The notes: a model not told the origin generated them from the sequence alone. DNA of 64,000 nucleotides from Muricauda sp. SCSIO 64092 (GCF_023016285.1 NZ_CP095413.1:3427001-3491000), one strand, 5' to 3'; positions 8,326 through 17,228 are shown, counted from the stretch's first letter. Numbers and translations are program-made.

Positions 8326-9323
8326 CGGAAGGTAATTTTGTTGATTATGTAAAAATCCATGTGTCCTCGGGAAACGGGGGCAAGGGGTCCACGCACCTGC
8401 GCCGCGAAAAGTTTGTGGCCATGGGTGGACCGGATGGTGGCGATGGGGGACGTGGCGGTCACATCGTCATAAAGGGCAACAAGAACCTTTGGACCTTGGT
8501 CCATTACAAGTTCAAAAGGCATTTTAAAGCGGGACATGGGGAACATGGGGGCAGACAGCGAAGTACCGGTGCCAATGGACAGGATATTTATTTGGAAGTG
8601 CCTTTGGGAACTGTGGTCCGGGATACCGATTCCAACGAGCTTCTTTTTGAAATTACCGAAGATGGCGAAGAAAAGACCGTAGCAAAAGGTGGTCTCGGTG
8701 GCCGTGGAAACTGGCATTTCAAAAGTTCGGTAAACCAGACTCCCCGTTACGCACAACCCGGTATTGAGGGACAGGTGAAAAACCTGACCCTGGAGTTGAA
8801 GGTTTTGGCCGATGTGGGCCTTGTAGGTTTTCCCAATGCCGGCAAATCCACTTTACTTTCTGTGATGACCTCCGCAAAACCCAAAATTGCAGATTATGAG
8901 TTTACTACCCTAAAGCCAAATCTGGGTATCGTGCAATATCGTGATTTTAAGAGTTTTGTCATGGCGGATATTCCCGGAATTATTGAAGGTGCTGCTGAGG
9001 GAAAAGGATTGGGCCACTATTTTTTACGGCATATAGAGCGTAATGCTACCCTGCTGTTTTTGATTCCCGCAGACAGTAAGGACATCTCCAAAGAATATGA
9101 GATCCTTTTGGACGAGCTCCGCAGGTATAATCCGGAATTATTGGATAAGCAACGGTTGGTGGCCATCTCCAAGAGCGATATGCTCGATGACGAATTGACG
9201 GAGGAAATAGATCGTTCCCTGAAGGACGATTTTAAGGATGTGGATTATCTTTTCATTTCTTCCGTATCGCAAAAAGGAATTTTGGAGTTAAAGGATAAAC
9301 TCTGGATGCTTTTGAACGATTAA
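8322..9323 (+). CDS. obgE: GTPase Obg/CgtA
   Basis: A 333-residue Obg GTPase. The glycine-rich Obg fold covers residues 1-160 ([43 protein letters not shown]). The G domain follows with the P-loop GFPNAGKST from about 169, DIPGIIEGA (G3) and SKSD (G4). No extra C-terminal OCT domain is present, which is usual for this phylum. Obg binds the 50S subunit and links its assembly to the nucleotide state of the cell. It overlaps the upstream lipoprotein gene by four bases. Confidence 0.98.
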   Translation: MTEGNFVDYVKIHVSSGNGGKGSTHLRREKFVAMGGPDGGDGGRGGHIVIKGNKNLWTLVHYKFKRHFKAGHGEHGGRQRSTGANGQDIYLEVPLGTVVRDTDSNELLFEITEDGEEKTVAKGGLGGRGNWHFKSSVNQTPRYAQPGIEGQVKNLTLELKVLADVGLVGFPNAGKSTLLSVMTSAKPKIADYEFTTLKPNLGIVQYRDFKSFVMADIPGIIEGAAEGKGLGHYFLRHIERNATLLFLIPADSKDISKEYEILLDELRRYNPELLDKQRLVAISKSDMLDDELTEEIDRSLKDDFKDVDYLFISSVSQKGILELKDKLWMLLND

Positions 9324-9383
9324 GTTGTTATTTTTCGCATTCTGCATTCCAACATTTTATAACTTTAAGAACAATCTTGTGAC

Positions 9384-9905
9384 ATGAAGTTTGTTCCTCT
9401 CTTATTTGTTTTGCTATTGTTCGCCGGTTGTGCTGCGGTGCAGGTCAACTATGATTATTCCAAAAGAACCGATTTTTCCAATTACGCCACCTATAATTAT
9501 TTCCTTGATATGGAAACCGGCCTAAGTGAATTGGACGAGCGACGATTACTGCGGGTATTGGACTCAACACTGCAATCCAAAGGTCTTTTGCTTTCGGAAG
9601 AACCGGATATTCTTGTAAACATCATTAGTGAGGAATTTCCCGATGTGCCTCAGAATACGTTGGGAGTTGGGATAGGTGGAACCGGTGGTAATGCCGGTGG
9701 GGGTATTTCCATGGGTATTCCGGTAAGCAGCAGTTCCCGGTTACGGCGAATGATTCAGTTTGATCTTGTGGATTCCCAAAAGAATGCCCTTTTTTGGCAA
9801 GCTATTTCGGAGAGTGGTTTTAAACCCAAAAGTACGCCTTTGGAACGCGAGGAACTGCTAAGAAAAATCGTTGGAAAGGTTTTTTCAAAGTATCCCCCGG
9901 AATAG
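9384..9905 (+). CDS. DUF4136 family lipoprotein
   Basis: A 173-residue lipoprotein: signal peptide with lipobox LLFAGC (Cys16), then the DUF4136 pattern VNYDYSKRTDFSNYATYNYF, DILVNI, a Gly-rich loop, and a final FSKYPPE. DUF4136 proteins are widespread envelope lipoproteins of unknown activity in Bacteroidetes and Proteobacteria. It stands alone after obgE with a 60-base gap, and it carries no visible promoter of strong quality. Confidence 0.85.
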   Translation: MKFVPLLFVLLLFAGCAAVQVNYDYSKRTDFSNYATYNYFLDMETGLSELDERRLLRVLDSTLQSKGLLLSEEPDILVNIISEEFPDVPQNTLGVGIGGTGGNAGGGISMGIPVSSSSRLRRMIQFDLVDSQKNALFWQAISESGFKPKSTPLEREELLRKIVGKVFSKYPPE

Positions 9906-9982
9906 ATCCCGTTTTTCCGCTTAGGGGGTCTTAATTGCCGCTCATCATTATTCGTGATTATTGTCGATTTAAGCTTCTTATT

Positions 9983-10011
9983 TTTGAATTTGTAACAATT
10001 TGGTGTATTTG
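9983..10011 (+). promoter_or_regulatory. Putative promoter of the S9 peptidase gene
   Basis: TTTG at 9983-9986 is followed after 17 bases by TGTATTTG at 10004-10011, a 7-of-8 match to TAnnTTTG. This leaves a leader of about 50 bases before the ATG at 10067. Confidence 0.5.
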
Positions 10012-10066
10012 CAAACTAATTCCATACGCTTTAAATTCATTTATAAACACTTCAAATCAAAATTCA

Positions 10067-12373
10067 ATGAAAATGATCAAAAATCGAATCGGCAGTATTT
10101 TCCTTCTGTTCCTGGTTGGGTTATGTGCTCATGCCCAGGACATTTCAGGTTCCTGGAAGGGAAACTTATCCATACAGGGTGCGGAGATGCCCTTAATTTT
10201 TAACATAAAGAGCGAAGCCGACGCCTTAAGTGCCACCATGGACAGTCCTTCACAAGGTGCCACGGACATTCCCATGGATGAAACCAGCTTTCAAGATGGG
10301 AGCCTTACCATTTCTTTCAAGCAAGCCGGAATTAAATATGTTGGTGTTTTGGAAGGGGAAAAAATAACAGGTACCTTTTATCAAGGTGGAATGGAATTGC
10401 CCCTGGTCTTGGAGAAAACCGTAAAAACAATCCCCGGGAATCCGGAATTGGTGAGTTCCGATGAGGAATTGAATGCTCTGGGCCGCTTGGCGGAAGGGGA
10501 TTATAAATACACCGTTGAGGATTATTTTGCCAAACCCAAGGCTTCAACTTTCCGATTCTCCCCGGATGGCAAATACATGTCCTATCGGGAAAAGGACGAG
10601 AATGGAAAAAGACACATTTATGTAAAGGATGTGACTTCTGGGGAGACCACCAGGGCCATAGAAGAAAAAGAGGAACTGGTTAGGGGCTATGCCTGGCTCA
10701 ACAACAATCGGTTGGCCTATATTTCAGATACGGGCGGCGATGAAAATTACCATGTCTTTGCCGTTGACCTGGATGGGAGCAATCTTAAGGATTTAACCCC
10801 ATTTGATGGGGTTCAGGCCCAATTTTCAAATTTATTGGACGAAGACAAAGAACATATTATTGTCAACCTTAACAAGAACAATCCCCAGGTATTTGAACCT
10901 TACAAAGTAAATGTAGTTACCGGGGAATTGACCCAGTTGTACGTAAATGACGACCCTGGCTCACCCATAATTGGATATGATTTTGACAAAAATGGAAATC
11001 TTAAGGGCTTTACCAAATTAAAGAATGGGGTTGATCAGGATTATTTCTATAAGGATTCCGAAGGCAATTTCAACGTATTGAAAAGCCTGAACTGGAAAGA
11101 CACCTTTGTGGTAGTATCCTTTGATTACGCTACGGAATATGAGCATGATGCTTATGTGGTTTCCAATCTTGAAAGCGATAAGGCAAAAATCCTTCGATAC
11201 GATCTAGGAAAAAATGAACCCCTGGGTGATGTATTTGCAAATGACAAATACGATGTGTCGGATATGTATCTTTCCAAAAACAGGGGGTATGAGTTGGATT
11301 ATGTTAGTTATGAAGGTGAAAAGGCGGTCATTGTTCCTATTAGCAAAACCTATTCCAAGCTACATGACAGGATAACAAAAACCTTCCCGGCAAAGCAATA
11401 CTCCATTGCAGATGCCACCGATGCGGAAGACAAACTTTTGATTTTTCTTCAAAGTGATAAGCTGTATGGGGAGTACCATTCCTATGATGTGGCAAAGGAC
11501 GAATTTACTTTTCTGTACAACCTTATGCCCCAATTGAAGGAGGAAGATATGGCCGAAATGCGGCCAATCACCTTTACCAGTAGGGATGGTTTGACCATTC
11601 ATGGATATATTACATTGCCGAAGGAAGCCCTACAAGGGGAAAAAGTACCGGTTATTGTAAATCCCCATGGAGGTCCCCAAGGTATTCGGGATTCATGGGG
11701 TTTTAATCCAGAGGCCCAATTATTTGCCAGTAGGGGGTACGCCACACTTCAAGTCAATTTTAGGATCTCCGGGGGTTACGGAAGGGAATTCTTGGAATCC
11801 GGATTTAAGCAAATTGGGAGAAAAGCCATGGATGATGTGGAGGATGGATTGAAATACGTGGTGGAACAAGGTTGGGTCGATAAGGAAAAGGCCGCAATTT
11901 ATGGCGGTAGCCATGGAGGTTACGCCGTACTCAGGGGACTTACCAAAACCCCGGATCTTTACGCCTGTGGTGTTGATTACGTTGGCGTTTCCAACCTCTT
12001 CACCTTTATGGATTCCTTTCCGGAGTATTGGAAGCCCTATTTGGAAATCGTGAGGGAAATTTGGTATGATGAGACCATCCCGGAAGAAAAGGTAATTATG
12101 GAGGAAGTCTCCCCGGTATACCAGATTGGGAAGATAAAGAAACCCCTCTTTGTGGTACAGGGCGCAAATGACCCTAGGGTAAACATCAATGAATCCGATC
12201 AAATTGTGGAGGCTTTGAGGGCCAAGGGACAAGATGTACCCTATATGGTCAAATATGATGAGGGCCATGGTTTTGGTAAGGAGGAGAATTCCATAGCCTT
12301 GTACCGGGCTATGATGGGATTCTTTGCGAAGCACCTAAAGGACAAGGAGATTCCAACACCTGTGAAAGGATAG
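10067..12373 (+). CDS. Secreted S9 family prolyl oligopeptidase-type peptidase
   Basis: A 768-residue exported enzyme starting MKMIKNRIGSIFLLF, with signal peptide cleavage near HAQ-DIS. An N-terminal domain of about 115 residues (SGSWKGNLSIQGAEMPLIF) is of a kind often fused to hydrolases in Bacteroidetes. A beta-propeller of WD40-like repeats follows, and the C-terminal alpha/beta hydrolase holds the triad: Ser at about 615 in YGGSHGGYA, Asp at about 702 in GANDPRVN, His at about 734 in DEGHGF. S9 enzymes cut short peptides, often after proline or as dipeptidyl peptidases; the exact specificity is not readable. Upstream in-frame codons to 9935 would place sequence before the promoter and are rejected. 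Confidence 0.93.
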   Translation: MKMIKNRIGSIFLLFLVGLCAHAQDISGSWKGNLSIQGAEMPLIFNIKSEADALSATMDSPSQGATDIPMDETSFQDGSLTISFKQAGIKYVGVLEGEKITGTFYQGGMELPLVLEKTVKTIPGNPELVSSDEELNALGRLAEGDYKYTVEDYFAKPKASTFRFSPDGKYMSYREKDENGKRHIYVKDVTSGETTRAIEEKEELVRGYAWLNNNRLAYISDTGGDENYHVFAVDLDGSNLKDLTPFDGVQAQFSNLLDEDKEHIIVNLNKNNPQVFEPYKVNVVTGELTQLYVNDDPGSPIIGYDFDKNGNLKGFTKLKNGVDQDYFYKDSEGNFNVLKSLNWKDTFVVVSFDYATEYEHDAYVVSNLESDKAKILRYDLGKNEPLGDVFANDKYDVSDMYLSKNRGYELDYVSYEGEKAVIVPISKTYSKLHDRITKTFPAKQYSIADATDAEDKLLIFLQSDKLYGEYHSYDVAKDEFTFLYNLMPQLKEEDMAEMRPITFTSRDGLTIHGYITLPKEALQGEKVPVIVNPHGGPQGIRDSWGFNPEAQLFASRGYATLQVNFRISGGYGREFLESGFKQIGRKAMDDVEDGLKYVVEQGWVDKEKAAIYGGSHGGYAVLRGLTKTPDLYACGVDYVGVSNLFTFMDSFPEYWKPYLEIVREIWYDETIPEEKVIMEEVSPVYQIGKIKKPLFVVQGANDPRVNINESDQIVEALRAKGQDVPYMVKYDEGHGFGKEENSIALYRAMMGFFAKHLKDKEIPTPVKG

Positions 12374-12396
12374 TTCAGAACAGGATTTTGAATTTC

Positions 12397-12424
12397 AAAA
12401 GGGGGCTTTTTGCCCCCTTTTTTT
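12397..12424 (+). terminator. Intrinsic terminator after the S9 peptidase gene
   Basis: A 10-bp perfect stem (AAAAGGGGGC paired with GCCCCCTTTT) with a 5-base loop is followed by more Ts. It lies 24 bases after the stop codon. Confidence 0.9.
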
Positions 12425-12517
12425 ATCAAATTCCCAGTTGGTCCAAAATCAACTACCGTTCAGTCAAGTGGGTTTACCATTCGTCATAATTTTATTTCTG
12501 GCCCAATGTGACACCTA

Positions 12518-12525
12518 TATATTTG
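12518..12525 (+). promoter_or_regulatory. -7 box upstream of the small membrane protein / two-component cluster
   Basis: TATATTTG matches TAnnTTTG exactly. A partial -33 (TCTG at 12497-12500) is 17 bases upstream. It would start a leader of about 100 bases before the ATG at 12626, containing a 17-codon reading frame at 12549-12602. Confidence 0.5.
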
Positions 12526-12548
12526 TTGCATAATTAAAGGCGGACAGC

Positions 12549-12602
12549 ATGATAACTATTGTAAAACTGGTAATAAGCTTGATATTGAGTGTCTTGCTTT
12601 GA
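12549..12602 (+). other. 17-codon hydrophobic reading frame in leader (leader peptide or gene remnant)
   Basis: ATG at 12549, preceded by AAAGGCGG, encodes MITIVKLVISLILSVLL and stops at TGA. This looks like the signal-peptide start of an exported lipoprotein, cut before any lipobox cysteine. It could be the remnant of a lost gene or a short leader peptide. From memory, similar signal peptides begin GIN-domain (DUF2807) lipoproteins of flavobacteria, but no GIN sequence follows here. Confidence 0.3.
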
Positions 12603-12625
12603 CCTCGAATCAATTCAATCAAAAA

Positions 12626-12844
12626 ATGGACATTAGAAATTTGGATAGTACAAAAAGGACGGTTTTGGTCATTGGCGGTGTGGCCATCCTGGTAGGTGTA
12701 ATCGGCCTATTTGGATTACAGCCCGTAATGGAACAGTTTTTTCCATTGTACATTGGACTTACCTTAACAGGTGCCGTTTTATTTCACAAAGACATGCCAG
12801 TTGAACAAAAGAAACCCCTATCAAAATCAGGTATACGGAAATGA
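12626..12844 (+). CDS. Small membrane protein of unknown function
   Basis: A 72-residue protein from the ATG at 12626 (MDIRNLDSTKRTVLVIGG). It has two hydrophobic segments (VLVIGGVAILVGVIGLFGL and FPLYIGLTLTGAVLF) and charged ends. No family is recognised. It is the first of two small membrane proteins placed before a LytS/LytTR pair on the same strand, so it may be a target or partner of that system. A TTG at 12599 could extend it, but the ATG is preferred. Confidence 0.65.
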   Translation: MDIRNLDSTKRTVLVIGGVAILVGVIGLFGLQPVMEQFFPLYIGLTLTGAVLFHKDMPVEQKKPLSKSGIRK

Positions 12845-12939
12845 TAAAAGGGTAGAACTGGCAAGTCCCTTGTTAGGAATGTCCCATTCCCGTGCTATTT
12901 GTACTATCCAAAAAATAAAAAGTAACACAAGAAAATACT

Positions 12940-13221
12940 ATGAAAACCAGAAATGCATTGTATTTGGCCGGAGCCATTTTGGTTGTGGCCACTTTGGTAT
13001 CCATGTTCCAAAAGGCAGATCTTATTTGGGGCACATTAATGGTCATTAGCGCGGTTCTTATACTCTTTTTTGGATACCAAAAGGACAAACAATTGGTAAA
13101 AAAATGTATGACCAACCCACTTACCAAAAAGAAGGTTGCCCTGGTTACCTTGAGTTTAACGACCCTATTTTTTGGATTGGGATTTGCAGTGGGCAAACTT
13201 ATCTACCTTTGGTCCCTGTAA
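12940..13221 (+). CDS. Small three-helix membrane protein of unknown function
   Basis: A 93-residue protein with three hydrophobic stretches (LYLAGAILVVATLVSMF, LIWGTLMVISAVLILFF, VALVTLSLTTLFFGLGFAVG) and a basic loop between the second and third. No domain is recognised. It sits 22 bases before the sensor kinase gene and 95 bases after the 72-residue membrane protein, in what looks like one transcription unit. A role with the two-component pair is inferred from position only. Confidence 0.75.
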   Translation: MKTRNALYLAGAILVVATLVSMFQKADLIWGTLMVISAVLILFFGYQKDKQLVKKCMTNPLTKKKVALVTLSLTTLFFGLGFAVGKLIYLWSL

Positions 13222-13243
13222 AGAATCATTTTTCTAAATCTTA

Positions 13244-14299
13244 ATGAATATTACGGACAAGAACAGGAACAGGATTTTTTGGATACTCCAGTTTGCCGGA
13301 TGGGGCTTTTTAAGTTTGACCTCCATCTTCTTTTTGGACAAATTAGGGTCGTCTTTTGTGATTTTTAATGTAATCGCAGGAACACTGATTGGGGTGGTGT
13401 CTACAACAGCTTTACGCTACTATATAAAGAACATCGTTCTTGAAAATTTTAATCTCGAAAAGCTTTTAAAGATTGCCATTGGCACCGTATCGGCAGCTAT
13501 ACTGTATGGGATTTTGAATTACGGTATTGGCTATGCCTATGCCAAGTTAGGTCCTGATATCACGGAAGCCCAAAAACAGGTGTTAAAAGCTTTTGACAAT
13601 GTTTGGCTCTTGGTATTTCAGTCGGTGTTTATAGTCGGTTCCTGGGTGGTGTGCTATCTGGTCATTAAACTCATCCTAAAAGCGAACAAAAATCGGGTGG
13701 AACGATTGGAACTCAACACGACCTTAAAACAAGCACAGTTGAATACGTTAAAAAGTCAGATCAATCCCCACTTTATGTTCAATAGTTTGAATAATATTAG
13801 GGGGTTAATGTTGGAAGATGTGGAGAAATCAAGGGAAATGCTGACGAAATTATCCGCAATGCTAAGGTATTCGTTGACCCAGAACAGTGTGGACGGTATA
13901 GCTTTGGAAGAGGAATTGGAAATGGTAGATAATTATATCGCCCTATCAAAAATTCAGTTTGAAGATCGACTGGAGTTTGATAAAAAAATTGATAGCGAAA
14001 CTCGAAACATACACATTCCACCAATGCTTATTCAATTATTGGTCGAAAATGCAGCAAAGCACGGTATTGCCAACTTAAAACAGGGGGGCAAGATTTCACT
14101 ATCCACCCAAAAAAATGGGGAATACCTAAGAATACAGGTTAAGAATACGGGAAGACTGCGTATAGCAAAGGATTCAACACAACTCGGTCTTAAGAACATT
14201 AAGCAACGTTTAAAACTATTGTATGGCGACAATGCTTCGTTTGAACTTGGTGAAGCTGAAAATGAAGTCGTAGCGGACATTAAAATACCCTTGTCATGA
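13244..14299 (+). CDS. LytS/YpdA-type sensor histidine kinase
   Basis: A 351-residue kinase. Four hydrophobic segments span residues 10-150 and form the membrane sensor. The His_kinase domain then carries QINPHFMFNSLNNI, whose histidine is the phosphorylation site. A short ATPase domain has the N-box LVENAAKHG and a G-box in LGLKNIKQRL. This class senses through its membrane part, with no large extracellular domain, and signals to LytTR regulators. The stop overlaps the response regulator start by four bases (ATGA), so the two work together. Confidence 0.93.
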   Translation: MNITDKNRNRIFWILQFAGWGFLSLTSIFFLDKLGSSFVIFNVIAGTLIGVVSTTALRYYIKNIVLENFNLEKLLKIAIGTVSAAILYGILNYGIGYAYAKLGPDITEAQKQVLKAFDNVWLLVFQSVFIVGSWVVCYLVIKLILKANKNRVERLELNTTLKQAQLNTLKSQINPHFMFNSLNNIRGLMLEDVEKSREMLTKLSAMLRYSLTQNSVDGIALEEELEMVDNYIALSKIQFEDRLEFDKKIDSETRNIHIPPMLIQLLVENAAKHGIANLKQGGKISLSTQKNGEYLRIQVKNTGRLRIAKDSTQLGLKNIKQRLKLLYGDNASFELGEAENEVVADIKIPLS

Positions 14300-15018
14300 A
14301 CATTAAAGCTGTAATCGTCGAAGATTCCAGATTGGCGCGAAATGAGCTGAAGGAACTGCTCAAACCCCATATCAACATTGAATTGGTAGGTGAAGCGGAG
14401 AATGTGGACATGGGCTTTGAGTTGATTCAAAATACGCGACCGGATCTGCTGTTTTTGGATATCAATATGCCCGAGAAAGATGGGTTTGAGTTATTGGAAC
14501 TATTGGATGAGGTACCCATTACCATTTTTACAACCGCCTTTGATGAATATGCCATTAAGTCCTTCGAATACAATGCCCTGGATTATCTGTTAAAACCCAT
14601 AAACCAAAAACGTTTTGATCTGGCAATTGAAAAAGCAAGAGATCAATTGGAGGGTAAGGGCAATGAGCCCCAAACCCAAAGGTTAACGGCTTCCAGTCAG
14701 ATTTTCATTAAAGATGGGGAAAAATGCTGGCTGGTAAAAATCGGTGAGATTTCACATTTTGAAATTGTGGGGAATTACTCCAGGGTCTTTTTTAATGATG
14801 AAAAGCCAATGCTGTACAAATCGTTGAACCAAATTGAGGAGAAACTCCCGGACACCAATTTTTTTAGGGTCAATCGACAACAAATCGTAAATACCAATTT
14901 TATCAAAAATGTGGTACCATGGTTTAACGGAAAACTGAAATTGACCATGCAGAACGGCGATGAAGTGGAGGTGTCCCGTAGGCAATCCTATCTGTTTAAG
15001 GATAAGATGAGTTTTTGA
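14296..15018 (+). CDS. LytTR family response regulator
   Basis: A 240-residue regulator paired with the upstream kinase. The receiver domain (1-120) has acidic residues in VEDSR, the phospho-acceptor Asp in LLFLDINMP, the Thr in IFTTAFDEYA and the Lys in LLKPI. The LytTR DNA-binding domain (140-240) shows the pattern W-LVKIGEISHFEIVGNYSRVFF, FFRVNRQQIVN and VEVSRRQSYLFK. LytTR proteins bind direct repeats upstream of their targets; the two small membrane proteins before this pair are natural candidates. A bidirectional terminator follows. Confidence 0.95.
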   Translation: MNIKAVIVEDSRLARNELKELLKPHINIELVGEAENVDMGFELIQNTRPDLLFLDINMPEKDGFELLELLDEVPITIFTTAFDEYAIKSFEYNALDYLLKPINQKRFDLAIEKARDQLEGKGNEPQTQRLTASSQIFIKDGEKCWLVKIGEISHFEIVGNYSRVFFNDEKPMLYKSLNQIEEKLPDTNFFRVNRQQIVNTNFIKNVVPWFNGKLKLTMQNGDEVEVSRRQSYLFKDKMSF

Positions 15019-15074
15019 TTGTATTGACCAGGTATATAGCTTTGATTTTCAATAGCCAAGCTCCGATGGGAATA

Positions 15075-15105
15075 AAAAAAGCCCTTGTTTGAACAAGGAC
15101 TTTTA
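15075..15105. terminator. Bidirectional intrinsic terminator
   Basis: An A-run, then CCTTGTT-TG-AACAAGG (with flanking G and C) and a T-run lie between the converging response regulator gene and the DoxX gene. The hairpin can stop transcripts from both sides. Confidence 0.85.
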
Positions 15106-15125
15106 TTACTAAAAGCAATAATGTT

Positions 15126-15500
15126 TTAAGCCCTAAGGATATCCTTATATCGGTCTTTATATCCAATTAAGGTCAAAACGTTAAAAATTAAAAGACCCAA
15201 AGCCGGTCCAATACCTTCGGGAGCCAGGGTAGCATGGAATAAAACCGCACAAACCGACACGCTCATAAGAATAAGGGCCATCAATGCACCAAACTTATTC
15301 AGGAGCAAGGCCAGCCCAGCAAGAACTTCCACTAAGGCCACCAAAGTTATGGTCTTTGAACTGACCAATGCACCAAAGTACGCCCCGGCATCACCCGTTA
15401 CTTCCGGTGCAGGAAGAAAGTTGAGGAATTTGTTGAGTCCAAAGACCAATACAAACAATCCTAACAGGATTCGGATTACCATAAAAACTTTTGAATTCAT
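15126..15500 (-). CDS. DoxX-like family membrane protein
   Basis: A 124-residue protein with four hydrophobic helices in the DoxX arrangement: MVIRILLGLFVLVFGLNKF in the first, then LVALVEVLAGLALLL and LMALILMSVSVCAVLF. DoxX/DoxD relatives are small membrane proteins tied to redox or quinone processes in some species, with no fixed enzyme role in this group. It is monocistronic and ends at the shared terminator. Confidence 0.85.
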   Translation of the reverse strand: MNSKVFMVIRILLGLFVLVFGLNKFLNFLPAPEVTGDAGAYFGALVSSKTITLVALVEVLAGLALLLNKFGALMALILMSVSVCAVLFHATLAPEGIGPALGLLIFNVLTLIGYKDRYKDILRA

Positions 15501-15569
15501 ACGTGGGATTTTTATTGGTTAGACTGTCAAGATACTTAAAAATAACTGGATATCAATTATTTAAAAACG

Positions 15570-16316
15570 TCAGAGGATAAAATAGACGATAAAATAGGTC
15601 ATGGTAAGGTTGAAAAAGGCATGGGATAAAACAGCTCCAAGAATTGACCCCGACCGCTGTTTGACAAAAAAGAAAATTCTTGAGGCAACAAACATAAGAA
15701 TTACCCATAATAGGGCTGGAAGGGGACGAAATACCCAACCTTCACTGGTATACAATACTCCAAAGTGTGCCAAATGGGTTAGGGCAAATGCCCCACTATC
15801 AATGTAGGACGCTCCAGTTGATCCAAATTTCTCGGTAAAGCATCGATGTATAAAACCCCGGTACATCAGTTCTTCCCCAATCGGGCTAAAGATCATGCTG
15901 GTCAAACCAAAAATGAGGAAGTACGTAAATCGGTGTTCGTACAGATTGGCCGAATTTGGAATAGTCTAGGACTTGGAAATATAGACAAGCCAATTCATAA
16001 TTGAATTTCCATAAAGCAAATCGCCAATAAACCATACCAGGCCACAGAAAAGGATTCCCAGAAGGACTCCGATCAATAATCCCTTACCACTATGTGGTTT
16101 TCGGATGCCTATTTCTTTTCTTCCCAATCTGTTCAATAGTAAAAAGGGCAAAAGCCACATGATTACAAATATGATGGAAGTAAAACGATAGTCCCCTGTT
16201 TTATTGGCTTGCAATACGGTAATGAACCTGGGAACGCCCAATAGAAAGATTAGAAATAGGCCAAGCTGCCAATTGAATTTTAATATTCCGTTTAAATAGG
16301 ACCTAAAGAAATCCAT
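15570..16316 (-). pseudogene. CPBP family intramembrane metalloprotease gene interrupted by an in-frame TAG
   Basis: Reading from the ATG at 16316, the frame codes about 116 residues with three or four membrane segments and then meets TAG at 15968-15966. The same frame continues without any shift through TIPNSANLYEHRFTYFLIFGLTSMIFSP and on to the stop at 15570. All active-site motifs of the CPBP (Abi/Rce1) family lie after the TAG: EELMYRG (the EExxxR motif), FALTHLAHF, and SHAFFN. Without the TAG the product would be about 248 residues, a normal family length. A single base change can explain the break. The start overlaps the stop of the SDR gene (TGATG). The C-terminal part has an internal ATG at 15905 but would lack its first membrane helices. 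Confidence 0.85.
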
Positions 16317-17101
16317 CAAAGGGACTTTAATAATCCGCCATCAATGGGGATATTGGTGCCGTTAATATAAGCGGCTTTGTCCGAAGCTAAAAACGTAACC
16401 AAATACCCATATTCTTCGGGCTTGCCAATTCGTTGTGCCGGAACACTGTTTTCCATGGCTTTTCGTACCTCGGCCCTGCCAATCCCCATTTTTTCTGCCT
16501 TTTTGGCGTTCAATTGGGCAATACGTTCCGTATCAAAATAACCGGTCAAGATATTATTGACAGTGATACCGTCTTTGGCAACATCAATGGCCAAGCTTTT
16601 GGCCCAGGTAACCACTGCCGCCCGAATGGAATTGGACAGGGCCAGATAATTCAATGGTTCCTTGACCGATATTGAAGCTACGTTGATGATGCGTCCCCAT
16701 CCCTGTTTTTGCATGTGTGTTAGGGCCATTTGGGTGGTAAGGACAACGGATTTGAACAGCAGATCAAAAGCGTTTTGATAATCCGCTACCTTTTTTTCCA
16801 ATGCACCCCCAGCTTCCGGGCCTTGGGTATTATTGACCAGGATATCCACCGTGTTTTCCTTAAAAAAACGGGAAATAATGGCTTCATAAGCCTGATATTT
16901 GGTAAAATCCACTATAAGATAGTGATGCTCCTGACCTTCGTCCGTGGGTAGATTTTTTATAAGGGATTCCATTTTGTCCCCACTTCTCGCCATTAGGGTA
17001 ACACTGGCACCACTTTCGGCCAGTTGAACAGCGATGGCCTTTCCTATACCCTGACTGCTGCCGCCCACGAGAGCTCTTTTTCCTTTTAAATCTATGACCA
17101 A
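16316..17101 (-). CDS. SDR family oxidoreductase with atypical catalytic motif
   Basis: A 261-residue short-chain dehydrogenase/reductase related to 3-oxoacyl-ACP reductases. The NAD(P)-binding GGSSQGIG is at residues 13-20 and VNNTQGP is the structural NNAG equivalent. The catalytic serine is in INVASIS. The active-site segment reads YLALSNS, so the usual YxxxK has Ser in place of Lys; a known SDR subgroup shares this YLxLSN form. The frame has no ATG: the best start is TTG at 17101, fifteen bases from a heptamer array. It is followed by the broken CPBP gene with one overlapping base. Confidence 0.88.
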   Translation of the reverse strand: MVIDLKGKRALVGGSSQGIGKAIAVQLAESGASVTLMARSGDKMESLIKNLPTDEGQEHHYLIVDFTKYQAYEAIISRFFKENTVDILVNNTQGPEAGGALEKKVADYQNAFDLLFKSVVLTTQMALTHMQKQGWGRIINVASISVKEPLNYLALSNSIRAAVVTWAKSLAIDVAKDGITVNNILTGYFDTERIAQLNAKKAEKMGIGRAEVRKAMENSVPAQRIGKPEEYGYLVTFLASDKAAYINGTNIPIDGGLLKSL

Positions 17102-17116
17102 AACAATACTTTTCTA

Positions 17117-17228
17117 CTAACTCCTAACTCCTAACTCCTAACTCCTAACTCCTAACTCCTAACTCCTAACTACTAACCATCAACCATCAACCATCAACCA
17201 TCAACCATCAACCATCAACCATCAACTA
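17117..17228. repeat. Composite heptamer array, 16 units (CTAACTC then TCAACCA)
   Basis: Sixteen 7-base units lie in one unbroken register. There are seven CTAACTC, then CTAACTA and CTAACCA as transition forms, then six TCAACCA and a last TCAACTA. The two repeat types therefore share one frame and core (YAAC) and probably arose one from the other. The array fills the space between the SDR gene and the cupin gene. Its last unit contains the cupin stop codon (TAG on the minus strand, 17228-17226). Confidence 0.95.

Noticed and set aside
9935..10066. Longer N-terminus for the S9 peptidase
   Set aside because: The added codons cover the promoter and would hide the signal peptide that begins at 10067.
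11720..12334. A 204-codon minus-strand frame opposite the S9 peptidase gene
   Set aside because: Antisense shadow of the catalytic domain; the real gene has all active-site motifs on the plus strand.
16317..16319. TTG as the start of the CPBP gene
   Set aside because: An ATG follows directly at 16316, overlapping the SDR stop in the common TGATG form, and is preferred.
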